Assembly (NCBI RefSeq): GCF_000499285.1
Contig: NZ_AWUN01000004.1
Coordinates: 62,001 to 126,000, forward strand
Source: Bifidobacterium sp. 7101
GTDB lineage: Bacteria > Actinomycetota > Actinomycetes > Actinomycetales > Bifidobacteriaceae
Direction: 5' to 3'
Length of the DNA: 64,000 nt
Below, piece after piece: positions 9,300 to 19,635 of this stretch (its first letter is position 1; each line of letters opens with the position of its first letter). The position numbers and the translations under genes are program-made. The notes below the pieces were generated by a model that saw only the letters and a list, made by a program, of their open reading frames with translations, searched no databases and was not told the origin of the DNA.

Positions 9300-10181
9300 T
9301 CAGGAAACCTTGAAGGCCGGCAGACAGGCGCCCTTGTAGACACGGACAATGGTGTCGGCCACGGGCTTGGAATGGTAGGCGCGCACCACTGCGGCATAGG
9401 TGGGGTTGTCCCGCTGATCCTTGGTGGTGACGATGATGTTGATGTAAGGCTTGTTGGCCGGGTTCTGCAGATCGTAGGGAACCTCGTGGATGGCATCGTG
9501 CACGCTGCGGCCTGCGTCGACCACGAAGTTGGCATTGGTGACCCCGCCCGCATAATCAGGCAGCAGGTTGAGGATGCCGGCCGGATCCACCTGCTCGATG
9601 TGCAAATGCTTGGGGTTGTCCACCACATCCTCGGGCAGCGGGTTGGTGGCCTCGGGGTCGCGTAGACCGATGAGTTTGGCATCGGCCAGGACCTTCAGGG
9701 CACGGCCCATGTTGGTGGCGTTGTTGGGGATGGCCACCCGGTCGCCATCCTGGAACTGCGAGGGCTTGGCATAGCGCTGCGAGTAGAGGTTCATGGGCGA
9801 GATGTAGGTATTGCCAAGCACGGCCAGCTGGTAGTGGTTGGTCTTTACATCGTCCTCCAGGTAGGCGTAATGCTGGGCGGCGTTGAAGTCCACCTCGCGG
9901 TTGGACGTGGCCTGGTTGACGTAGATGGCGTCCTGGAAGGGCTTGAGCTCGATCCTGATGTGTTCACCCCGCCGATCCAGCTCTGCCTGGACAGCCTTCC
10001 AGATCTGGTCGTCCGAACTGCCGATGACACCGACCCTGACGACCTTGACACCGGCACCCACCTGATTCAGACGCACATCGGTGCCTACAACCAGCGCCAG
10101 CAGGAGGACGATGACCAGGCTGAGTGCCGCCAGCTGTACCTTGGCTCTGTTCTTTTTGCCGACGCGATTACGACCGACCAC
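9300..10181 (-). CDS. metQ: Methionine ABC transporter substrate-binding protein, first copy
   Basis: 293-residue MetQ/NlpA protein. The same family signatures as its neighbour are seen: EVDFNAAQHYAYL, ISPMNLYSQRY, IPNNATNMGRALKVL and YINIIVTTK. It too begins with a basic patch and one hydrophobic helix (about 15-33) without a lipobox cysteine, pointing to a membrane anchor. GTG start. It follows metI by 25 bp. The two copies are clearly homologous but well diverged, so they may differ in affinity or in ligand (methionine, its sulfoxide or D-methionine, or short peptides). Confidence 0.9.
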   Translation of the reverse strand: MVGRNRVGKKNRAKVQLAALSLVIVLLLALVVGTDVRLNQVGAGVKVVRVGVIGSSDDQIWKAVQAELDRRGEHIRIELKPFQDAIYVNQATSNREVDFNAAQHYAYLEDDVKTNHYQLAVLGNTYISPMNLYSQRYAKPSQFQDGDRVAIPNNATNMGRALKVLADAKLIGLRDPEATNPLPEDVVDNPKHLHIEQVDPAGILNLLPDYAGGVTNANFVVDAGRSVHDAIHEVPYDLQNPANKPYINIIVTTKDQRDNPTYAAVVRAYHSKPVADTIVRVYKGACLPAFKVS

Positions 10182-10206
10182 GATAATCTGACCTTTCCAG
10201 GGTTGC

Positions 10207-10887
10207 TCAGTGTTCGAGGACTTCGGCCAGAAGCCGACCGAACAGTTCGATCAGGGCGATGAAGATCACCAGCACAATGATGGTGGCGATGGTCACGTCG
10301 TTCATGGACCGCTGGTAGCCCAGACGTATGGCGAAGTCACCCAGCCCGCCGCCGCCCACGATGCCCACGGTGGCGGTCTCCCCCACCAGGCTGACGATGG
10401 TGATGGTGGTCACCCGGATGATGGAGGGGATGCCCTCACGCAGGTAGACATGCCAGATGATCTGCCAGGTGGTCATGCCCATGGACTCCGCCGCCTCGAC
10501 ATACCCGGGGTCCAGACCGGCAAGGGCCGACTCGATCTGTCGTGAGAAGAAGGGGGTGATGCCCACGACCAGCGGGAAGATCGCCCCCTTGGGCCCGATG
10601 GCCGTGCCCATGAGCATCCTGGTCACCGGCACCAGGGCTGCCGCCAGGATGATGAAGGGGATGGAGCGGAAGAGGTCGATCAGCTTGTCCAGAATGGTGA
10701 AGACCAGGCCGTTGCGACGGATGCCGTCACGTCGGCTGATGATCAGTCCCACCCCGATGACCAGAGCCAGCAGGAAGGAGATCACCCCGGAGACGCCGAC
10801 CATAACCAGGGTCTGAACCATGCTGCTGAAGAACTCCGGCAGCCGGCTCATGACGTTGGGGAACCAAGTGGTAAGCAGGGACGTCAT
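10207..10887 (-). CDS. metI: Methionine ABC transporter permease
   Basis: 226-residue inner-membrane permease with about five transmembrane segments. The EAA loop that docks on MetN is visible as YVEAAESMGMTTWQIIWHV, and GETATVGIVGGGGLGDFAI is the characteristic MetI C-terminal motif. ATG overlaps the metN stop by 4 bp. It works with MetN and the two MetQ proteins to import methionine. Confidence 0.94.
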   Translation of the reverse strand: MTSLLTTWFPNVMSRLPEFFSSMVQTLVMVGVSGVISFLLALVIGVGLIISRRDGIRRNGLVFTILDKLIDLFRSIPFIILAAALVPVTRMLMGTAIGPKGAIFPLVVGITPFFSRQIESALAGLDPGYVEAAESMGMTTWQIIWHVYLREGIPSIIRVTTITIVSLVGETATVGIVGGGGLGDFAIRLGYQRSMNDVTIATIIVLVIFIALIELFGRLLAEVLEH

Positions 10888-11936
10888 GACTTAAGAACCT
10901 CGATTCCGATGTTGCGCGAGCGCAGGTATTCCATGGCCTGGCGAATATTTTCAGGATCGCCGCCCATTCTGACTACCAGTCCTCCCAGGGGCGCACCCTC
11001 CACCACGTCGATGTCGCCGAAGATGATGTTGACGTCCAGGTTGTAGCGACGGCTGATGGTGGAGACCAGAGCCTCGGAGACCTCCTTGGAGACATAGGAC
11101 ATGCGCATGAGGATCTGCCCGGGCTCCAGGGCCACCAGGGGCGAATCGGCGGCCAACAGATCCTTGACCTTGTCCAGGTTGGAGGTGGTGGCCACGAAGG
11201 ATTTGGTCAGTTGAGCCTTGGGGTCTGCAAAGACATCGAAGACCCTTCCCTGCTCCACGATGACACCCTGGTCGATGACCGCCACCCGGTTGCAGATCTG
11301 CCTGATGACCGACATCTCGTGGGTAATCATGACCACAGTGATGCCCAGCTGGTCGTGCAGGTCACGCAGCAGCTGAAGAATGGAGCGTGTGGTGGTCGGG
11401 TCCAGTGCGCTGGTGGCCTCGTCGCTGAGCAGGATATCCGGCTCGTTGGCCAGGGCTCGAGCGATGGCCACCCGCTGCTGCTGGCCGCCGGAGAGCTCGG
11501 CTGGATAATGGTCGGCCAGCTCGGTCAGCCCTACCAATTCCAGGAGCTCGGACACACGGGCCCGTCGAGATGCACGGTCGCGGCCGCTCCCTCGCAGAGG
11601 AAGGCCCACATTGTCGGCCACCGTCCTGGAGGGCATGAGGTTGAAGTGCTGGAAGATCATGCCGGTACGACGCCTCAAGTCCCTCAACTCGGCTGGAGCC
11701 AGATCCTTGACCTCGCGGCCGCGGACCTTGACGCTGCCTGAGTCATAATCCTCCAGCCCGTTGATGCAGCGGACCAGTGTGGACTTGCCAGCCCCGCTCA
11801 GTCCAATGATGCCAAAGATATCCCCAGCCTCGACGGTCAGATTGATATCGGCCAGTGCCGTCTTGTCTTCATCGTCGTCGCTGTGATAGGTCTTGGTCAG
11901 GTGCTCCATCCGCACCGCCGGTGTCCGCTCGCTCAC
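10884..11936 (-). CDS. metN: Methionine ABC transporter ATP-binding protein
   Basis: 350-residue ATPase. Walker A is GLSGAGKST, the signature is [12 protein letters not shown] and Walker B is [13 protein letters not shown]. The C-terminal about 95 residues form the NIL/ACT-like domain that binds methionine in MetN proteins and inhibits transport when the internal pool is high. GTG start with AGGAAGG upstream. First gene of the metNIQQ operon, divergent from purT across 134 bp. No SAM riboswitch or S-box structure is evident in that short leader. Confidence 0.94.
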   Translation of the reverse strand: MSERTPAVRMEHLTKTYHSDDDEDKTALADINLTVEAGDIFGIIGLSGAGKSTLVRCINGLEDYDSGSVKVRGREVKDLAPAELRDLRRRTGMIFQHFNLMPSRTVADNVGLPLRGSGRDRASRRARVSELLELVGLTELADHYPAELSGGQQQRVAIARALANEPDILLSDEATSALDPTTTRSILQLLRDLHDQLGITVVMITHEMSVIRQICNRVAVIDQGVIVEQGRVFDVFADPKAQLTKSFVATTSNLDKVKDLLAADSPLVALEPGQILMRMSYVSKEVSEALVSTISRRYNLDVNIIFGDIDVVEGAPLGGLVVRMGGDPENIRQAMEYLRSRNIGIEVLKS

Positions 11937-12070
11937 GTTCCCGCCTTCCTGGTCGACTGCCTGACATGGTAATCGTCCCGGCGGTCAGCGGACAAGAAGG
12001 CCTCTATAGATGTCGTTTATAGGCATGTATCGATAATTCACCTGCTTGGTCTACGGGTCGGTGGCAGAAT

Positions 12071-13378
12071 ATGGGTATGAGCGCATCCGGTCAGCAGCGG
12101 ATTATCAAAACCATCAATCCTGGGGAGCGACCGTTCGGCTCTCCTCTGGGGCCAAGACCTACACGAGTCCTTCTCCTGGGAGCCGGCGAACTCGGCCGCG
12201 AGATTGCCATCAGCCTGATGCGGCTGGGTGCCTGGGTAGGTGCGGCAGACTCATACTCCGGCGCACCGGCCACCCAGGTGGCCCATGTCGGCTACCATGT
12301 AAAGATGAGTGATCCGCAGGCCCTGGAGGACCTGATCGACAAGGTCCAGCCTGATTTGATCGTGCCCGAAGTGGAGGCCATCGCCACAGACCGCCTGATT
12401 GGCGCCGCGGCCCGGGGCATCCAGGTAGTGCCTGCCGCTCCCCTGGCTGCCATGTGTATGGACCGCCGGGCCCTACGAGTCTTCGCCCACGAGCAGGTGG
12501 GCCTGCCCACCACCCCCTACCGATTCGCCGACTCCCCCGAAGAACTGGCCAGCGCGGCGGATCAGGTGGGCTACCCCTGCATGGTCAAACCCCTGATGAG
12601 CTCCTCCGGGCACGGACAGACCCTGGTACGGAGCAAGGAGGGCTTGTCTCAAGCCTGGAATTCGGCACTGACCCAAGGCCGGGCAGCCACCAGGCACCAG
12701 GGCAAAGCCGAGGTCATTGTGGAGGCTCTGGCCCCCCTGGCCCATGAGCTGACTGTTCTGACCGTGGCCTCCTCGGCTGGCGTGGCCACCTGCACGCCCA
12801 TCGGTCAGCGACAGGAGGACGGGGACTACCGGCTCTCCTGGCAACCGGCGGCGCTGAATCCCGACATCTTGCAGCAGGCCCGGAGCATGGCCACCCGACT
12901 GGTTGAGGCCATGACCTCCCTGGCCCGCCAAAGTGGCGAGACTGGTTGGGGAATCTACGGTGTGGAGGTCTTCGCCCTGCGCGACGGCTCGCTGCTCTTC
13001 AACGAGGTGGCCCCGCGCCCCCATGACACCGGCATGGTGACCATGATCTCCCAACGCCTGACCGAGTTCGACCTTCACGCCCGGGCCATCCTGGGCATTC
13101 CCGTCCATCAGGAGGATCTGGCCCTGAATCTGCCGGAGGGCACCTGCGCGGTCAGCCGACCCATCCTGGTCAGGGGCCAGGGACCGGTCAGCTTCCAAGG
13201 CCTGCCGCAGGCCCTGGACCACCCTGGCACCGATCTGCGCATCTTCTCCAAGCCCGAAGTGCATGGCCAACGTCGCATGGGCGTAGCCCTGGCCCTGGGT
13301 CCTGACCTGCAGACCGCCATCGGGCGTGCCGAAGCCGTGGTCAACAATCTGAAACCACGAGTGGGCGCGGGGATGTAA
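12071..13378 (+). CDS. purT: Formate-dependent phosphoribosylglycinamide formyltransferase
   Basis: 435-residue ATP-grasp enzyme catalysing step 3 of purine synthesis (GAR to FGAR) with formate and ATP instead of 10-formyl-THF. Motifs: [17 protein letters not shown] at the N-terminal fold, [27 protein letters not shown] in the ATP-grasp, and [15 protein letters not shown]. An ATG six bases downstream (12077) is an equally possible start. It opens the purine cluster and is followed after 77 bp by purC. Use of PurT suits an organism that makes formate with pyruvate formate-lyase. Confidence 0.93.
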   Translation: MGMSASGQQRIIKTINPGERPFGSPLGPRPTRVLLLGAGELGREIAISLMRLGAWVGAADSYSGAPATQVAHVGYHVKMSDPQALEDLIDKVQPDLIVPEVEAIATDRLIGAAARGIQVVPAAPLAAMCMDRRALRVFAHEQVGLPTTPYRFADSPEELASAADQVGYPCMVKPLMSSSGHGQTLVRSKEGLSQAWNSALTQGRAATRHQGKAEVIVEALAPLAHELTVLTVASSAGVATCTPIGQRQEDGDYRLSWQPAALNPDILQQARSMATRLVEAMTSLARQSGETGWGIYGVEVFALRDGSLLFNEVAPRPHDTGMVTMISQRLTEFDLHARAILGIPVHQEDLALNLPEGTCAVSRPILVRGQGPVSFQGLPQALDHPGTDLRIFSKPEVHGQRRMGVALALGPDLQTAIGRAEAVVNNLKPRVGAGM

Positions 13379-13455
13379 CCCGGGCTTGCTATGGTGGTCG
13401 TGTCCCAAGCAGTGCAGAAGTTTCCAATTCGCAACAAACTCGAGGAAGGCGAACA

Positions 13456-14208
13456 GTGGAAAAGTTGGGAATGCGCTATCAAGGCAAGGCCAAGAAACTG
13501 TACGAGACGGATGACCCGGACATACTCTGGGTTGAGTACACTGACCAGGCAACCGCGGGGAACGGAGCCAAGAAGGCCAACATCGAAGGCAAGGCCAGAC
13601 TGAACAACAGGATCACCACGGTGATATTCTCCCTGCTGGCCCGCAGGGGCATCCCCAGCCACTTCGTACGCAGCATCTCGGATACCGAGCAGCTCAATCG
13701 CCGGCTGGACATGTTCCCCTTGGAGATCGTCATGCGCAACCGGGCTGCAGGCTCCTTCTCCCAGCGGTATGGGGTTGCGGAAGGCACTGCCTTGAAGCAG
13801 CCGGTGCTGGAGTTCTTCTACAAGTCCGATCCCCTGGATGATCCGTTTATCAATCGGGACGACATTCTGGCCCTGGGACTGGCCACTGAGCAGGATCTGG
13901 ACATCATCGCCGCAAAGACCCGTGAGATCAACGGGGCGCTGACCAGCATCTTCCGCGCCATCAACGTGGAGCTGGTGGACTTCAAGATTGAAATGGGCAA
14001 GACCGGATCGGGCATCATCCTTCTCGGCGACGAGATCACCCCCGACACCTGCAGGCTCTGGGCGATTGGCAACAATAATGACGGCCATGTCACCCACCTG
14101 GACAAGGACATCTTCCGCAGGGACCTGGGCAGCATCATTCCGGCTTATCAAACCATTCTGGATGGGCTGACCGAATTGGAGGAACGCGAAAGCCAATCGA
14201 ACAGCTGA
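13456..14208 (+). CDS. purC: SAICAR synthase
   Basis: 250-residue phosphoribosylaminoimidazole-succinocarboxamide synthase, which joins CAIR with aspartate using ATP. Motifs: [15 protein letters not shown] at the N-terminus, [17 protein letters not shown], and DFKIEMGK followed by [15 protein letters not shown] near the C-terminus. The start is GTG 13456, which has GAGGAAGG in front and gives the conserved N-terminus. It is followed by a good hairpin terminator before purL, so part of the transcription may stop here. Confidence 0.95.
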   Translation: MEKLGMRYQGKAKKLYETDDPDILWVEYTDQATAGNGAKKANIEGKARLNNRITTVIFSLLARRGIPSHFVRSISDTEQLNRRLDMFPLEIVMRNRAAGSFSQRYGVAEGTALKQPVLEFFYKSDPLDDPFINRDDILALGLATEQDLDIIAAKTREINGALTSIFRAINVELVDFKIEMGKTGSGIILLGDEITPDTCRLWAIGNNNDGHVTHLDKDIFRRDLGSIIPAYQTILDGLTELEERESQSNS

Positions 14209-14216
14209 ATCGGTAG

Positions 14217-14249
14217 ACCCGGAAGCGAGCATATCGCCTCCGGGTTTTT
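14217..14249 (+). terminator. Intrinsic terminator between purC and purL
   Basis: ACCCGGA (14217-14223) pairs with TCCGGGT (14239-14245). The helix continues inward with GCGA/TCGC after one mismatch, around the loop GCATA. A TTTTT run (14245-14249) follows. It lies inside the purine gene cluster, so it may act as a partial terminator or mark the end of one transcript. Confidence 0.75.
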
Positions 14250-14287
14250 CATTGGTCCCCAACCAGTCCATCGCGAAAGGATCCATT

Positions 14288-17200
14288 GTGCTCTTCCGTG
14301 TCTATACCGAGAAAAAGCGGGGCTTTGACCAGGCCGCCGACAGGCTTGCCGAACAGCTCCGTACCCTGCCGGGCGTGCAAGGGCTGACCGGCCTGCGCAT
14401 AATCAATCGTTACGATCTGGAGGGAATCGACGAAGACCTCTTCAAACGTTGCCTGCCCACGGTCTTCGCCCAGCCCCAGACCGACCTGGTGGCCACCCGT
14501 CTGGAGGAAGCCCTGGGCATGAAGGACGCCGATGATCTGCCGCCACTGGACTCACCCAAGCTCTTCGCCGTAGCTCCCCTGCCTGGTCAGTTCGATCAGC
14601 GAGCCGACTCCGCAGCCCAGTGTGTCCAGCTGATCGGCCAGGGCGCCCGACCCCTAGTGGCCACGGCCACCATCTATCTGCTAAAAGGCGATTTGGACGC
14701 CGAGCAGATTAAAGCCATCCGCAATTACCTGGTCAATCCGGTCGACTCACGAGTGGTAGGACTGGAGCAGCCCAAGACCCTGGCCATGCCTGATGACGAC
14801 CCCGATCCAGTGCCCGTGTTGGACGGATTCCGTGATTTGGGTGATCCTGAACTCGAAGCGCTGATTGACAAGCTGGATCTGGCCATGGATCTGCCGGATA
14901 TCCGCTTCTGCCAGGACCACTACCGTCAGGAAAAGCGCGATCCCACCCTGACCGAGCTCAAGGTGATTGACACCTACTGGTCCGACCACTGCCGGCACAC
15001 CACCTTCAACACCAGGCTGGAGCGGATCGAGGCGGATAACCCCAGGGCTCGTGACACGCTGGAACGGTATCGGGCAATCCGCGAAGAACTTGGTCGCCAG
15101 GACCGACCGGAATGCCTGATGGACATGGCCACCATCGTGGCCAAGTACTTGCAGAAGCGCGGCATCCTGAACGACGTGGACCAGTCCGAGGAGGTCAACG
15201 CCTGCACTATCCGGACCAAGGTCGACGTGAATGGCCAGGATCAGGACTGGCTCTTCCTCTTCAAAAATGAAACACATAACCATCCCACCGAGATCGAGCC
15301 ATTCGGAGGCGCCGCCACCTGCATTGGCGGAGCCATACGCGATCCACTGTCCGGAAGGGGCTACGTCTACCAGGCCATGAGGGTCAGCGGAGCAGCAGAT
15401 CCCCGTCAGCCCCTGAATCAGACCCTGCCGGGCAAGCTGCCTCAGAGCCGGATCGTCCGTCAGGCTGCCGATGGCTACTCCTCCTATGGCAACCAGATCG
15501 GGCTGGCCACCGGGCAGGTGCGGGAGATCTACCACCCCGGCTATGCGGCCAAGCGGATGGAGGTGGGCGCAGTGGTGGCAGCCACCCCGGCCGACCATGT
15601 GATCCGTCGTCGACCCGCCCCCGGTGATCTGATCATCCTGGTGGGCGGAAGGACCGGCCGTGATGGAATCGGCGGCGCCACCGGAGCCTCCAAGTCCCAG
15701 GATGAAGAAAGTCTGGAACGCTGCGGGGCCGAGGTGCAGAAGGGCGATGCTCCCGAGGAGCGCAAGCTCCAGCGCCTCTTCCGACGCCCGGAGGCAGCCA
15801 GGCTGATTAAACGCTGCAACGACTTCGGAGCCGGCGGCGTTGCCGTGGCCGTAGGTGAGCTGGCGGACGGGCTGAGCGTGGATCTGGACCGGGTGCCGCT
15901 CAAGTACCAGGGGCTGGACGGAACCGAAATCGCCATTTCCGAAAGTCAGGAACGAATGGCCGTGGCCCTGGCTGCCGAAGACGCGCCCGCCTTCATCAAC
16001 TACGCCCGACAGGAGGACCTTGAGGCCACCGTCATCGCCGAGGTCACCGAGGAACCCCGGCTTCGGATGACCTGGCGGTCAGAAACCATCGTGGATATCC
16101 CCCGAGCATTCCTGGCCTCCAACGGCGCCCCTCATAAGACCGATGCCCAGGTACCGGTCCCTGCTCCCTACCACGCCCCCTTCGAAGTTCAAGGCAGCCT
16201 GAACGCACGCATGAGGGCCCTGCTTACAGACATCAACGTCTGCTCCCAGCAGGGTCTGGCCGAGCAGTTCGACTCCACAATCGGCGCAGGTACCGTTCTC
16301 ATGCCCTTCGGCGGAGCCCGACAGCTGACGCCGGCACAGGCCATGGTAGCCAAGCTGCCGGTGGATGGGCACACCACCACCGCCTCAGCCATGGCCTGGG
16401 GATTCAATCCCTGGATCAGTAGCCAGGACCCTTACACCGGCGCCTACCTGGCCGTGGTCGAGAGCCTGGCCAAGCTGGTTGCCAGCGGCTTCAGCCGTTC
16501 CCGGGCCCACCTGAGCCTACAGGAGTACTACCCCAAGCCCGGTGAAGACCCCCGACGCTGGGGACTGCCGGTGGCAGGTGTCCTAGGCGCCCTCCAGGCT
16601 CAGCTGGATCTATCCGTGGGTGCCATAGGTGGCAAGGACTCCATGTCCGGCAGCTTCGAGGACCTGGATGTGCCGCCCACCCTGATCAGCTTTGCCGTCG
16701 CCCTGGGGCAGGCCAGGGATGCAGTCTCCCCCGAATTCAAGGCAGCGGACCGCCAGGTCTATCTCTTGGCGCCCGAATACCAGGAGGACGGATTGCTACC
16801 CGATCCGGAGAGCCTGCGGACCGTCATGGACCAGGTCGAGACGCTGATCAGCCAGGGTCTGGTGGATGCTGCAGCCACTCCGGGCTACGGATGCATGGCC
16901 CAGTCGTTGATGGAGATGTGCCTGGGCAACAGAATCGGGCTGAATCTGGCGCCAGACACCGCCATATCAGCACTCTTCCGTCCCGCCTATGGGAGCTTCA
17001 TCCTGGAGGCCTCTGGTCCGGAGTCTTTATTCATTCAGAATTCCGGCCTGCATTTGCGCCTCCTTGGGCACACCCGCGAGGACTATCACCTACGCTGCGG
17101 CAGCGAGGATCTGGACTTGTCTGAGCTTGAGGAGATCCGTGCCACGGGTCTGGAATCAATCTTCCCATACCGAGGCCAGGGCGACCCGGTGCCGACCATT

Positions 17201-18067
17201 GGCCGCACCGACCGTGAGCCTGGCAGGCCTTCTGCGCGCAGAACCAAGGAGGCTTTCAGGACCGCCCGACCCAAGGTGGTCATGCCCGTCTTCCCCGGCA
17301 CCAACTGCGAGTTCGACTCCGCACGGGCCTTCCGGGACGCTGGAGCTCAGGTGGAGACTGTGGTCATCCGCAACCTGAATGCCGAAGACGTGACCGAGAG
17401 CTCCCGCCGCCTGGCCCAGGCCATCCGCAGCAGCCAGATACTGATGCTACCCGGAGGCTTCTCCGGCGGCGATGAACCCGACGGTTCGGCCAAACTGGTG
17501 GCATCCTTCCTGCGCTCGAACCAGGTTGCCGATGCCCTCCAGGAGCTTTTACAGGACCGTGACGGGTTGATTCTGGGCGTTTGCAATGGATTCCAGGCGC
17601 TGATCAAGCTGGGCCTGGTCCCCTATGGGAAAATCGTCACCGGCTCGTCCGAGGATCCCACCCTGGCCGTCAACACCATCGGCCGCCATCAGAGCCGTCT
17701 GGTCCACACCCGGATCAGCTCCACGCGCTCCCCCTGGCTGAGCGCCTGCCGGGTGGGCGACATCCATACCATGCCCATCAGCCACGGCGAAGGGCGGTTT
17801 GTGGCCGAGCCTGGCCTCCTGCGCACTCTGATCGACCGAGGACAGGTGGCCGCCCAGTATGTAGACGAGCAGGGTCGCCCCTCCATGGATCTGCGGGTCA
17901 ACCCCAATGGATCCGACATGGCCGTTGAGGCCATCACCAGCCCGGACGGCCGGGTGCTGGGCAAGATGGGCCATACGGAACGCAGCGGCCCTGACCTGTA
18001 TCTGAATGTGCCAGGAAACCGCACGCAGCCGCTATTCCAGTCTGGAGTGGATTACTTTGCCGCCTAG
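14288..18067 (+). CDS. purL: Phosphoribosylformylglycinamidine synthase, large single-chain form
   Basis: About 1259 residues, the fused form that needs no separate PurS or PurQ. It converts FGAR, glutamine and ATP to FGAM. The N-terminal PurS-like part begins LFRVYTEKKRGFD. The synthetase core contains TYWSDHCRHTTF, FKNETHNHPTEIEPFGGAATC and GGKDSMSGSF. The C-terminal glutaminase domain (last about 270 residues) has MPVFPGTNCEFDS, the nucleophile Cys in GVCNGFQAL and the histidine in SHGEGRFV. GTG 14288, with GAAAGGA seven bases upstream, matches the family start better than the longer frame from 14252. Confidence 0.95.
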   Translation: MLFRVYTEKKRGFDQAADRLAEQLRTLPGVQGLTGLRIINRYDLEGIDEDLFKRCLPTVFAQPQTDLVATRLEEALGMKDADDLPPLDSPKLFAVAPLPGQFDQRADSAAQCVQLIGQGARPLVATATIYLLKGDLDAEQIKAIRNYLVNPVDSRVVGLEQPKTLAMPDDDPDPVPVLDGFRDLGDPELEALIDKLDLAMDLPDIRFCQDHYRQEKRDPTLTELKVIDTYWSDHCRHTTFNTRLERIEADNPRARDTLERYRAIREELGRQDRPECLMDMATIVAKYLQKRGILNDVDQSEEVNACTIRTKVDVNGQDQDWLFLFKNETHNHPTEIEPFGGAATCIGGAIRDPLSGRGYVYQAMRVSGAADPRQPLNQTLPGKLPQSRIVRQAADGYSSYGNQIGLATGQVREIYHPGYAAKRMEVGAVVAATPADHVIRRRPAPGDLIILVGGRTGRDGIGGATGASKSQDEESLERCGAEVQKGDAPEERKLQRLFRRPEAARLIKRCNDFGAGGVAVAVGELADGLSVDLDRVPLKYQGLDGTEIAISESQERMAVALAAEDAPAFINYARQEDLEATVIAEVTEEPRLRMTWRSETIVDIPRAFLASNGAPHKTDAQVPVPAPYHAPFEVQGSLNARMRALLTDINVCSQQGLAEQFDSTIGAGTVLMPFGGARQLTPAQAMVAKLPVDGHTTTASAMAWGFNPWISSQDPYTGAYLAVVESLAKLVASGFSRSRAHLSLQEYYPKPGEDPRRWGLPVAGVLGALQAQLDLSVGAIGGKDSMSGSFEDLDVPPTLISFAVALGQARDAVSPEFKAADRQVYLLAPEYQEDGLLPDPESLRTVMDQVETLISQGLVDAAATPGYGCMAQSLMEMCLGNRIGLNLAPDTAISALFRPAYGSFILEASGPESLFIQNSGLHLRLLGHTREDYHLRCGSEDLDLSELEEIRATGLESIFPYRGQGDPVPTIGRTDREPGRPSARRTKEAFRTARPKVVMPVFPGTNCEFDSARAFRDAGAQVETVVIRNLNAEDVTESSRRLAQAIRSSQILMLPGGFSGGDEPDGSAKLVASFLRSNQVADALQELLQDRDGLILGVCNGFQALIKLGLVPYGKIVTGSSEDPTLAVNTIGRHQSRLVHTRISSTRSPWLSACRVGDIHTMPISHGEGRFVAEPGLLRTLIDRGQVAAQYVDEQGRPSMDLRVNPNGSDMAVEAITSPDGRVLGKMGHTERSGPDLYLNVPGNRTQPLFQSGVDYFAA

Positions 18068-18084
18068 GGGAAAGGACATAGACC

Positions 18085-19590
18085 ATGTCGTTGGAGCTTG
18101 AAGGCATCCACGAGGAGTGCGGGATCTTCGGGGTCTGGGGACACCCCGATGCCGCCCGGCTGACCTACTTCGGCCTGCACGCCCTGCAGCATCGCGGCCA
18201 GGAAGGTGCCGGCATCGTTTCCAACGACCAGGGGCACCTGATCGGACGGCGGGGCCTGGGCCTGCTGACTCAGGTCTTCCCGGACGAGTCCAGCCTGACA
18301 CCGCTGACCGGGGACCGGGCCGTCGGGCATGTGCGCTACGCCACGACAGGCTCAGGGTCCATCGAGAACATCCAGCCCTTCATCTTCCGCTTTCATGACG
18401 GGGACATAGCCCTGGCCCACAACGGCAACCTGACCAACTGCAACAGCCTCAAGGCGCAGCTGGAGGATCAGGGGGCCATCTTCCACTCCAACTCCGACAC
18501 CGAGGTGCTCATGCACCTGATTCGCCGTAGCCCTGAAAAGGACTTCATGGCGGCGCTCAAACAGGCTCTGCGCCAGGTCCATGGCGGCTTCGCCTACCTG
18601 CTCATGACCGAGGATGCCATGATCGGAGCCATGGATCCCAACGGCTTCCGTCCCCTCTCCCTGGGCCGGCTGCCAGGTGGGGCCTACGTTCTGGCTTCGG
18701 AGACCTGTGCATTGGACCTGGTCGGCGCCACCCTGGTGCGTGACATCGGCCCCGGCGAAATCGTCCGGGTGGATGACTCGGGTTACAGCATCGAGCGCTA
18801 TACCGATCAGACCTGCCTGTCCATCTGCTCCATGGAGTTCATCTACTTCGCCAGGCCCGACTCCAATATCTATGGGGTCAACGTCCACTCGGCCCGCAAG
18901 CGGATGGGGGCAAGGCTGGCCCGGGAGGCCCCGGTGGACGCCGACATGGTCATCGGGGTGCCCAACTCCTCCCTGTCGGCAGCCTCAGGCTATGCCGAGG
19001 CGGCCGGACTGCCCAATGAAATGGGGCTGATCAAGAACCAGTATGTGGCGCGCACCTTCATCCAACCCAGCCAGGCCATGCGCGAGCAGGGTGTCAGGAT
19101 GAAACTGGCCGCAGTGCGCGGGGTCGTGGCCGGCAAACGGGTGGTGGTCATCGACGATTCCATCGTCCGAGGCACCACCTCGCGCAGAATCGTCCGCCTG
19201 CTTCGGGAGGCCGGGGCGAGCGAAGTGCACATGCGCATCGCCTCCCCGCCCCTGCGCTACCCCTGCTACTACGGCATCGACATCCAACGGACCTCCGAAC
19301 TGATCGCTGCCAAGAAGTCCGTGGAGCAGATAAGAGAAGCCATCGGAGCCGATTCCCTGGCCTATCTGAGTCTGGACGGTCTGGTGGAATCCATCGGCCT
19401 GGGCCGTGATGCTCCCTACCAGGGGCTATGCGTGGCCTACTTCAACGGAGACTATCCAACGCGGCTTGACGACTATGAACAGGGCTTCCTGGCCTCGCTG
19501 ACTCAGGAGGACCGGGCCCGGCTGGAAGCATCCAAGGGATCCTACGGGCTTGACATGCCTGCAGGATCGAGGCAGGAAGCCAACCAATGA
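18085..19590 (+). CDS. purF: Amidophosphoribosyltransferase
   Basis: 501-residue first enzyme of the purine pathway, making phosphoribosylamine from PRPP and glutamine. A short propeptide (11 residues) precedes the N-terminal nucleophile Cys12 in EECGIFGVWG, as in processed Bacillus-type PurF. The glutaminase domain has LQHRGQEGAGI and RYATTGSGS. The PRPP-binding loop is VVVIDDSIVRGTTSR. It begins 17 bp after purL and has GGGGAAAGG in front, so it is co-transcribed. Confidence 0.95.
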   Translation: MSLELEGIHEECGIFGVWGHPDAARLTYFGLHALQHRGQEGAGIVSNDQGHLIGRRGLGLLTQVFPDESSLTPLTGDRAVGHVRYATTGSGSIENIQPFIFRFHDGDIALAHNGNLTNCNSLKAQLEDQGAIFHSNSDTEVLMHLIRRSPEKDFMAALKQALRQVHGGFAYLLMTEDAMIGAMDPNGFRPLSLGRLPGGAYVLASETCALDLVGATLVRDIGPGEIVRVDDSGYSIERYTDQTCLSICSMEFIYFARPDSNIYGVNVHSARKRMGARLAREAPVDADMVIGVPNSSLSAASGYAEAAGLPNEMGLIKNQYVARTFIQPSQAMREQGVRMKLAAVRGVVAGKRVVVIDDSIVRGTTSRRIVRLLREAGASEVHMRIASPPLRYPCYYGIDIQRTSELIAAKKSVEQIREAIGADSLAYLSLDGLVESIGLGRDAPYQGLCVAYFNGDYPTRLDDYEQGFLASLTQEDRARLEASKGSYGLDMPAGSRQEANQ

Positions 19591-19635
19591 GTAATAGCGA
19601 AGAGCAGAACAGACAGGGCAGAGAAAGGGGCAGCC

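Noticed and set aside
11937-12070. SAM riboswitch upstream of metN
   Set aside because: The divergent spacer is only 134 bp and shows no S-box helices, only a short CTATA/TATAG repeat.
12473-14286. Two overlapping long minus-strand frames opposite purT and purC
   Set aside because: They lie antisense to conserved purine genes, have no ribosome site and contain no recognisable domain.
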